Shown here: positions 45,912-51,355 of the stretch, piece after piece | How positions within the stretch are numbered: position 1 is the first letter of the stretch | How the letters are laid out: each line of letters begins with the position of its first letter | From: DATBHZ01 sp036557185 | Lineage (GTDB): Bacteria > Actinomycetota > Acidimicrobiia > IMCC26256 > JAENVU01 | Direction of reading: 5' to 3' | DNA: 51,355 nucleotides | Assembly: GCA_036557185.1 (NCBI GenBank) | Contig: DATBHZ010000022.1 | Location: 1-51,355, forward strand | Made by a program: the position numbers and the translations under genes | Notes under the pieces: generated by a model | Database searches by the model: none | Seen by the model: only the letters and a program-made list of their open reading frames with translations | Told to the model about the DNA's origin: nothing

Positions 45912-47938
45912 GGGCGCAGGTCGGCGTCCTCGGTCTCATCATCGGGCTGGTGGGCGCCGTCTCCGGTGTCGTGTTCCTCGGGCTCGGCATCCGCTTCCGC
46001 GAGCACGTGCACGTCGTGTGGGGGCGGCGCGCCGTCTTCGTGATGCTCGGAGGAGCGGTGCTCGCCGTGATCGCCATGGAGTGGGCGCTGCTGACGCACG
46101 ACTACACGATCAAGTACGTCGCCGAGAACAACGCGCGCGCGACACCGCTCCTCTTTACGGTCACCGGCCTGTGGGCTGCGCTCCAGGGCTCGATCCTGCT
46201 GTGGGCGCTGATCCTGTCCGGCTACATCACCTTCATGGCGGTCCGGTTCCGCAAGCGGCTCGACGACCGTCTCGTCCAGTGGGCGCTCGTCGTCGCTCTC
46301 TCGGTCGCGGTGTTCTTCTTCCTCTTCATGATCATCGCCGCGAACCCGTTCAAGCTCGTGAGCGGCGCGACACCGGCGGACGGGACCGGTCCCAATCCTC
46401 TGCTCCAGAACCATCCGCTGATGGCGTTCCACCCGCCGATGCTCTACCTCGGCTTCGTCGGCATGACCGTCCCCTTCGCGTTCGCGATGGCGGCGCTCAT
46501 CACAGGTCGCTTCGGTGAGGGATGGCTGGAGGACACGCGACGCACGACGCTCATCGCGTGGGGCTTCCTCACCGTCGGCATCATCCTCGGCGCATGGTGG
46601 AGCTACGAGGTTCTTGGATGGGGCGGCTACTGGGGCTGGGACCCCGTCGAGAACGCATCGCTGCTCCCGTGGCTCACCGCGACTGCGTTCATCCACTCCG
46701 TGATCGTCCAGGAGCGGCGCGGCATGCTCCGCGTCTGGAACCTCTCGCTCGTCATCGCGACGTTCTGCCTCACGATCCTCGGCACCTTCCTGACGCGCTC
46801 CGGTGTCATCAACTCGGTCCACGCGTTCACTGAATCGTCGATCGGCCCGTGGCTCCTCACCTTCCTCGGCATATGCGCCGGAGCCGGGCTCGCGCTGATC
46901 GCGTGGCGGGCCGATGAGCTCCACGCTCCGGGACGCATCGATTCGCCGATCTCGCGCGAGTCGGCGTTCCTCGCGAACAACCTGCTCTTCACCGGTCTCG
47001 CGTTCATCATTCTGCTGGGCACCGTGTTCCCGCTCATCGCCGAGGCGCTGACGGGCAACCAGCTGTCCGTCGGCGGTCCGTACTTCGATCGCATGACCAC
47101 ACCGGTCGGCCTCGTGCTCCTGTTCATCATGGCGGCCGCACCCGCGCTGCCCTGGCGTGCCGCGAGCGGAGACGTGTTGCGGCGCCGCCTGTTGGTGCCG
47201 GCATACATCGGCGCCTCCGTGATGCTGCTCACGATCGTGCTCTGGACGCGCGACGTCGAGACCGTCATCGCATTCGGTCTGGCCGCGTTCGCGTTCTCGG
47301 CGATCGTGCGCGAGACCTGGGTGGCGGTGCGCTCCCGTCGACGCGCCGACTCCACGAACAGCGTGCTCGCCCTCCGGCGGACGGTCGCCGGGAACCCGCG
47401 GCGCTATGGCGGCCTCGTGGTCCACACGGGTGTGCTGTGCATCGCAGTTGCGCTCGCGGCGGCGGGCTCGTTCGGCTCGAAGCACGAGGTGCAGCTCGAC
47501 CACGGGAAGTCGGCGACGGTCGACGGCTACCACGTCACGTTCAAGGGTGTGCACTCCGAGCGCAGCGGACAGAAGGCGACCGTCTCCGTGGAGCTGGGCA
47601 TCCACAAGGGCGGCAGGTCGCTCGGCACGTACGCGCCCGCGTTGTCGACGTACCCGAACAGCGCGACCGCGATCGCCACGCCCTCGGTGCATACAGGCCT
47701 CTTCGAGGACCTGTACCTCACGCTCGTGTCCTCACCGAACCAACGCGGGCGGGTCACGGTCGGCGTGGCACGGAATTCGATGACGCTCTGGATCTGGTTG
47801 GGCGGGGCGATCATGGCGATCGGCACGGCAATCGCCCTGACGCCCACGAAGCGCAGGCGGCGCTCGCCGGACCTGGAACCCGACGACGACGTCGACGACG
47901 AGCTCGCCGAGATGGCCGAGTCGGAGGTGCCGGCGTGA
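45908..47938 (+). CDS. ccmF: CcmF, cytochrome c synthetase (heme lyase) subunit
   Basis: A 676 aa multi-pass membrane protein. The WWD heme motif reads GWGGYWGWDPVENASLLPW, followed by ATAFIHSVIVQERRGM; further His residues (HDYTIKYVAENN, LLQNHPLMAFHPPMLYLG) are the expected heme ligands. It transfers heme from CcmE to the CxxCH of apocytochromes. An extracytoplasmic segment precedes the final helix, and the tail is acidic (EPDDDVDDELAEMAE). It overlaps ccmE (ATGA) and ccmG (GTGA). Confidence 0.95.
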   Translation: MRAQVGVLGLIIGLVGAVSGVVFLGLGIRFREHVHVVWGRRAVFVMLGGAVLAVIAMEWALLTHDYTIKYVAENNARATPLLFTVTGLWAALQGSILLWALILSGYITFMAVRFRKRLDDRLVQWALVVALSVAVFFFLFMIIAANPFKLVSGATPADGTGPNPLLQNHPLMAFHPPMLYLGFVGMTVPFAFAMAALITGRFGEGWLEDTRRTTLIAWGFLTVGIILGAWWSYEVLGWGGYWGWDPVENASLLPWLTATAFIHSVIVQERRGMLRVWNLSLVIATFCLTILGTFLTRSGVINSVHAFTESSIGPWLLTFLGICAGAGLALIAWRADELHAPGRIDSPISRESAFLANNLLFTGLAFIILLGTVFPLIAEALTGNQLSVGGPYFDRMTTPVGLVLLFIMAAAPALPWRAASGDVLRRRLLVPAYIGASVMLLTIVLWTRDVETVIAFGLAAFAFSAIVRETWVAVRSRRRADSTNSVLALRRTVAGNPRRYGGLVVHTGVLCIAVALAAAGSFGSKHEVQLDHGKSATVDGYHVTFKGVHSERSGQKATVSVELGIHKGGRSLGTYAPALSTYPNSATAIATPSVHTGLFEDLYLTLVSSPNQRGRVTVGVARNSMTLWIWLGGAIMAIGTAIALTPTKRRRRSPDLEPDDDVDDELAEMAESEVPA

Positions 47939-48474
47939 AGCACCCCCTGCGATGGGTTGCCCTCGGCGTCGCGATCATCGTCGCGGCGTTCGCCGTCGTG
48001 CTCGCTGCGAACGTCGGCAAGGATCCCAACGCCGACGCGCGCACCAGCAAGCTGACCGGCAAGCCGGCGCCCGCGTTCACGGTCGAGGCGCTGAACGGGG
48101 AGCAGATCTCGCTCGCGTCGCTGCGCGGCAAGACCGTGATCGTGAACTTCTGGAACACCTGGTGCCTGCCGTGCCAGAACGAGCTCCCGGCACTGCAGTC
48201 CTGGTACGCCGCACACCGCAGCGACCCGAGCATCGTGATGCTCGGCATCGTGCGTGACGACACCGACGCGGCGGTGCGCGACTACGTGAAGACGCAGAAG
48301 ATCCCCTGGACCGTGGCGTTCGACCGCGGGAGCAAGACAGCCCTCGACTTCGGCACGCGCGGCCAGCCGGAGACCTACGCGATCAGCCCGGACGGTGTCA
48401 TCGTCGGCAGCATCCTCAGTGAGGTCACACCGAGCATCCTCGATCAGATGGTTGCCGTCGCACAGGGGACCTGA
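47935..48474 (+). CDS. ccmG: CcmG/DsbE-type thiol-disulfide oxidoreductase
   Basis: A 179 aa membrane-anchored thioredoxin-like protein. An N-terminal helix (WVALGVAIIVAAFAVVLAA) is followed by GKPAPAFTVEALNG and the active site FWNTWCLPCQNELPAL (Cys77, Cys80); the cis-Pro loop is GQPETYAI. It keeps the apocytochrome or CcmH thiols reduced outside the membrane. GTG overlaps the ccmF stop (GTGA). Confidence 0.93.
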   Translation: MKHPLRWVALGVAIIVAAFAVVLAANVGKDPNADARTSKLTGKPAPAFTVEALNGEQISLASLRGKTVIVNFWNTWCLPCQNELPALQSWYAAHRSDPSIVMLGIVRDDTDAAVRDYVKTQKIPWTVAFDRGSKTALDFGTRGQPETYAISPDGVIVGSILSEVTPSILDQMVAVAQGT

Positions 48475-48944
48475 TGTCGCGCCGGGCATGGGCATGGTTC
48501 GGGCTCGGCGTGCTCGTCGTCGGCGTGCTCGCGGTAGCCCTCTGGCCGCGCGGTCACGAGTCGACGGCTGCACGCGCGCACCGGCTCGAGACCGAGATCA
48601 AGTGCGTCGACTGCGAGAGCCTGTCGGTCGCGGACAGCGAGACCGACACGGCCCGGGCTGCTCGCGCCGACATCCTCGAACGTGTGCGGCACGGCGAGTC
48701 CGACGCGACCATCCGCCAGGCCTACGTGGACCGGTTCGGCCAGTCGGTGCTGCTCAAGCCGGCCACGAACGGCATCGGTCTGCTGGTCTGGGCGTTGCCC
48801 GTCGGGCTGCTGATCGTGGGAGCCGGCGGGATCGTCCTCGCCCTCCGGCGCTGGCAGCGCCAACCCCGCATGAAGGCCACGGAAGCAGACGAGGAGCTGG
48901 TGGAGCGCACCCGCGCCGAGCTCACTAAGGGCAGGAAGACGTGA
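48474..48944 (+). CDS. ccmH: CcmH, apocytochrome thiol-handling protein
   Basis: A 156 aa protein with an N-terminal helix, an external three-helix domain bearing KCVDCESLSVADS (Cys44, Cys47; the family motif is RCxxCQ), and a second helix (LLVWALPVGLLIVGAGGIVLAL). It binds the apocytochrome CxxCH. It overlaps ccmG by one base (TGATG). Confidence 0.92.
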   Translation: MSRRAWAWFGLGVLVVGVLAVALWPRGHESTAARAHRLETEIKCVDCESLSVADSETDTARAARADILERVRHGESDATIRQAYVDRFGQSVLLKPATNGIGLLVWALPVGLLIVGAGGIVLALRRWQRQPRMKATEADEELVERTRAELTKGRKT

Positions 48945-49705
48945 AGACAGAAGAGGAGCGCGACTTCCTGCTCCGCTCGCTCGACGACCTCGAGCGCGAG
49001 CGCGCGGCAGGGGCCATCGACGACGCGACCTATGAGCGGCTGCACGACGACTACACCGCGCGTGCCGCAGCAGCCGTCCGGTCGCTGCGCGACGGCGTCG
49101 ACGCGACGCCTGAGACCCCCGGGACCTCCGCGCGCCGGCGCGGGCTGGTCATCGGCGGCTTGGTCGCGTTTGCTCTCGTGGCGTCGATCGCTCTCGCGTA
49201 CGGCGTGGGTGCGCGGCTACCGGGCCAGACGGTCACCGGAGGCGTTCCGGTCCAGAAGCCGGTGTCGAACCAGCAACGTGAGGCTTCGCTCCGGGCGGCC
49301 GTCACGAAGGCGCCCAAGAACGTCGACGCGCACCTCAACTTGGCTCGGTTCTACGCGAGCGAGAGCAAGTTCCCGGACGCGCTGCACGAGTTCGAGGCAG
49401 CCGCAACACTCGCCCCGAACGACCCCGAGCCCTTCGCGTACAGCGGGTGGGTGCTCGTCATCGAAGGAGCGCCCGATCAGGGCCTCGAGCTCGTCGACAA
49501 GGCGCTCACCATCGACCCGAACTACGCCGACGCCCGCTTCTTCAGGGGCACGATCCTGTTGCGCGACAAGAACGACCCGGGTGATTCGATCGGCGAATTC
49601 CAGCGCTACCTTGTCGCGCAGCCACAGGGGCCGTTCGCGGATGTGGTGCGCCAGCTGCTCGCAGAGGCGGTGAAGGCGAACGGCGGCACCGCAGCCCACC
49701 ACTGA
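48941..49705 (+). CDS. ccmI: CcmI-like TPR membrane protein
   Basis: A 254 aa protein. The first 60 residues are a charged cytosolic helix pair typical of CcmI (EEERDFLLRSLDDLERERAAGAIDDATYERL). One membrane helix (GLVIGGLVAFALVASIALAYGVG) and a TPR domain follow (VDAHLNLARFYASESKFPDALHEFEAAATLAPND and two more repeats). CcmI chaperones apocytochromes to the CcmF-CcmH complex. GTG overlaps the ccmH stop (GTGA). It ends the operon. Confidence 0.82.
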   Translation: MKTEEERDFLLRSLDDLERERAAGAIDDATYERLHDDYTARAAAAVRSLRDGVDATPETPGTSARRRGLVIGGLVAFALVASIALAYGVGARLPGQTVTGGVPVQKPVSNQQREASLRAAVTKAPKNVDAHLNLARFYASESKFPDALHEFEAAATLAPNDPEPFAYSGWVLVIEGAPDQGLELVDKALTIDPNYADARFFRGTILLRDKNDPGDSIGEFQRYLVAQPQGPFADVVRQLLAEAVKANGGTAAHH

Positions 49706-49727
49706 GCCGGAAGAGAGAGGTCATCCC

Positions 49728-50201
49728 ATGCCCGAGCCCCCCGAGTACCAGATCGACGGCTCCAAGATCTACCGGACGACGATCACCACTGATCGCGGAA
49801 CGATCGTCATGGATCTCGACCCACAGCTCGCCGCGAACACCGTCAACAACTTCGTGGGCCTCGCGCGGCAGGGTTACTACGACGGTCTGACCTTTCACCG
49901 CGTCGTTCCCGACTTCGTGATCCAGGGCGGCTGCCCGGAGGGCACCGGCACCGGTGGACCCGGCTACAAGTTCCGCGACGAGGACGTGAAGGGCGAGTAC
50001 ACGCTCGGCGCGGTGGCAATGGCGAACGCGGGCCCGAACACGAACGGCTCGCAGTTCTTCATCACGGTCGACGACTGCACCCGCAAGCTCTCGAAGGACT
50101 ACAACCTGTTCGGCTACGTCGTCGAGGGCATCGACGTCGCGCAGAACGTGGAAGTAGGCGACGTGATGCAGTCGGTCACCGTCGAGGAGCGCGACCGCTA
50201 G
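49728..50201 (+). CDS. Cyclophilin-type peptidyl-prolyl isomerase
   Basis: A 157 aa cyclophilin that speeds cis-trans isomerisation of prolyl bonds. The active-site motifs are clear: YYDGLTFHRVVPDFVIQGG (catalytic Arg) and AVAMANAGPNTNGSQFFITV, then LFGYVVEGIDV. There is no signal peptide, so it is cytosolic. AGAGAGG before ATG 49728 supports the start. It follows the ccm operon by 22 bp and may be read through from it. Confidence 0.94.
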   Translation: MPEPPEYQIDGSKIYRTTITTDRGTIVMDLDPQLAANTVNNFVGLARQGYYDGLTFHRVVPDFVIQGGCPEGTGTGGPGYKFRDEDVKGEYTLGAVAMANAGPNTNGSQFFITVDDCTRKLSKDYNLFGYVVEGIDVAQNVEVGDVMQSVTVEERDR

Positions 50202-50214
50202 CGAGCCCGCGGGC

Positions 50215-50871
50215 TCAACGCGACTCTGCGAGCGCTGCTTCCTCGGCGCGCATCACGGAACGGACGAGCTCGACGATGTCCGGGTCGGCCTTCGACGGCG
50301 CGCCCGCGTCGTGGACCGGCTGAGGGTCGTACTCGAGCCCAAGCTGCACGGCCTGTGCGACCTGCGGGCCGAACACTGTGTCAGTGAGCATCAGCGCGAG
50401 GTCGATCCCTGCCGAGACGCCGGCGCCGGTGACGATCTTGCCTTCGACAACCACACGCTGCTCGGTCGGCGTCGCACCGAACGAAGCGAGCGCGTCGTAG
50501 GCGACCCAGTGCGTCGTTGCACGCAGACCGTCGAGGATGCCCGCAGCTCCGAGCAGCAGCGCACCGGTGCACACGGACGTCGTCCACGTGGTGGTGGGAT
50601 GCGCGCGGCGAATCCACTCGACGATCGGCTCGCCCGGCCTTGCGAGCAGGCGTGTGATGGTGCCACCGGGCACGAGCAGCACGTCGGGGCTCGGCACGTC
50701 GTCGAAGGTGTGGTCGATCTGGAAGTGCAACAGCCCGTTGTCGTCGGGGAGCGGCCCGCGCTTCTCGGCGCAGACGACCACATCGAGGCCCGGGACGTTC
50801 GTGAACACCTGGTACGGGCCGATTGCGTCGAGGGCGGTGAACCCGGGATAGAGGCCGATCGCTACTTGCAT
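50215..50871 (-). CDS. DJ-1/PfpI family protein (isonitrile-hydratase-like)
   Basis: A 218 aa glutamine-amidotransferase-like protein. The nucleophile Cys101 lies in TSVCTGALLLGAAGIL, followed by ATTHWVAYDALASFGA; this pattern matches the isonitrile hydratase-like branch. VLLVPGG and GAGVSAGIDLAL are also typical. It is 24 bp downstream of a GlxA-type AraC regulator on the same strand, a common pairing. The substrate is unknown. Confidence 0.88.
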   Translation of the reverse strand: MQVAIGLYPGFTALDAIGPYQVFTNVPGLDVVVCAEKRGPLPDDNGLLHFQIDHTFDDVPSPDVLLVPGGTITRLLARPGEPIVEWIRRAHPTTTWTTSVCTGALLLGAAGILDGLRATTHWVAYDALASFGATPTEQRVVVEGKIVTGAGVSAGIDLALMLTDTVFGPQVAQAVQLGLEYDPQPVHDAGAPSKADPDIVELVRSVMRAEEAALAESR

Positions 50872-50895
50872 GTGGCTGCTCCTTGTCGTGGGGAT

Positions 50896-51355
50896 CTACG
50901 AGGCTCGGCGCCCGAAGTGCTGTCGGTAACGGTCGGGGGTGGTGCCGACACGGCGCCGGAACGCGCGGTGGAGTGTCTCGGCGTGGCGCATGCCGACACT
51001 GGCGGCGATCGTCGACACTGTGAGGTCGGTGTCCTCGAGGAGGCGCCGTGCCGCCTCGACGCGGACGGACTCGACGTAGGCAGCAGGTGTCGTACCGGTC
51101 TCGCGGCGGAAGGCCCGCGCGAACGTCCTCGGTGCCATACCGGAGCGCTCCGCGAGCAGCTCGACGGTGAGCTCCTCCTCGAGGTGGTCGGCGAGCCAAC
51201 GCTGGGTGTCGGCGATCGTGCGATCGCCGACCGCTCCTGTGCGGAGCTGCGCGCTGAACTGGGACTGGCCGCCCGGTCGCCGCACGAACACCACCAGCCA
51301 CGCGGCGACCTCGTGCGCGAGCTCGGGACCGTGATCGTGCTCGACCAGGGCGAGC
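50896..51355 (-). CDS. GlxA-type AraC-family regulator (partial)
   Basis: The C-terminal 152 residues of a regulator cut by the right window edge. The segment LALVEHDHGPELAHEVA followed by WLVVFVRRPGGQSQFSAQL is the linker typical of regulators that fuse a DJ-1/PfpI-like N-terminal domain to an AraC domain. The AraC DNA-binding domain follows, with two helix-turn-helix units (LTVELLAERSGMAPRTFARAFRRETG and LTVSTIAASVGMRHAETLHRAFRRRVG). It probably controls the PfpI gene downstream. The N-terminus is outside the window. Confidence 0.9.
   Translation of the reverse strand, partial: LALVEHDHGPELAHEVAAWLVVFVRRPGGQSQFSAQLRTGAVGDRTIADTQRWLADHLEEELTVELLAERSGMAPRTFARAFRRETGTTPAAYVESVRVEAARRLLEDTDLTVSTIAASVGMRHAETLHRAFRRRVGTTPDRYRQHFGRRAS

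Noticed and set aside
45845..47692. 615-codon minus-strand open frame opposite ccmF
   Set aside because: Highly charged repetitive composition (Glu, Arg, Asp, His) with no motif; ccmF on the other strand is unambiguous.
1..51355. CRISPR arrays, tRNA or rRNA genes, transposases, integrases and phage genes
   Set aside because: No regularly spaced repeats beyond the short tandem ones described, no clover-leaf or rRNA-like segments noticed by eye, and no ORF with the relevant motifs. A tRNAscan or Infernal run would be needed to be certain.

Overview
This 51 kb window is a gene-dense, very GC-rich bacterial chromosome segment. Both strands are used and gene ends often overlap. Its repertoire points to an actinobacterium, by inference most likely an Acidimicrobiia-type lineage: TetR regulators beside lipid and xenobiotic enzymes, zinc alcohol dehydrogenases of the NDMA/mycothiol type, an LLM flavin oxidoreductase, a class E sortase, a DUF6351 secreted protein, a DUF5317 membrane protein and a hydrolase-cyclase fusion of the Rv1900c kind. 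I see no tRNA, rRNA, CRISPR array, transposase or phage gene. A recurring signal is a TANNNT -10 box 6 to 8 bases before an ATG or GTG with no Shine-Dalgarno sequence, which suggests many leaderless mRNAs.

Layout. 1-2640: a branched-chain amino-acid type ABC importer (binding lipoprotein plus a LivH-LivM fused permease cut by the window edge), with a 21 bp palindrome upstream. 2890-8177: a membrane diguanylate cyclase, then a co-directional set of a sphingosine-phosphate-lyase-like PLP enzyme, a SnoaL-like protein, a zinc dehydrogenase and a DUF7064/7065-like protein. 8277-17117: a TetR and di-iron protein operon, a SRPBCC protein, two large secreted hydrolase-like proteins, and a nitrilase, LLM oxidoreductase and exported-protein operon. 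17243-32237: mostly single enzymes paired with their own regulators (acyl-CoA dehydrogenase; IlvY-like LysR with an isochorismatase-like hydrolase; three TetR genes; glyoxalase-like protein with DUF1059; glycosyltransferase; SDR; phosphotransferase; aldo/keto reductase; zinc dehydrogenase; dihydropteroate-synthase-like protein).

32263-36649: a hypothetical protein, a roughly 590 bp region holding a candidate structured RNA and a 29-codon ORF, two tandem membrane proteins with degenerate HD-GYP-like domains, and a DUF5317 protein. 36737-42132: an acyl-CoA module of two crotonases, a hydrolase-cyclase fusion, an acyl-CoA carboxylase carboxyltransferase and a free-standing biotin carrier; no biotin carboxylase is in view. 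42154-43005: class E sortase. 43126-49705: a complete System I cytochrome c maturation operon, ccmABCDEFGH plus a CcmI-like TPR protein, with start/stop overlaps nearly throughout. 49728-51355: a cyclophilin, a DJ-1/PfpI protein and a truncated GlxA-type AraC regulator.

The features most worth follow-up are the candidate cis-regulatory RNA at 33277-33428, a dispersed hairpin repeat (8180-8265 and 41032-41118), a 50 bp double palindrome at 40956-41005, the leaderless and divergent promoters, and a tandem duplication across the ccmB/ccmC junction that creates a mini-ORF.
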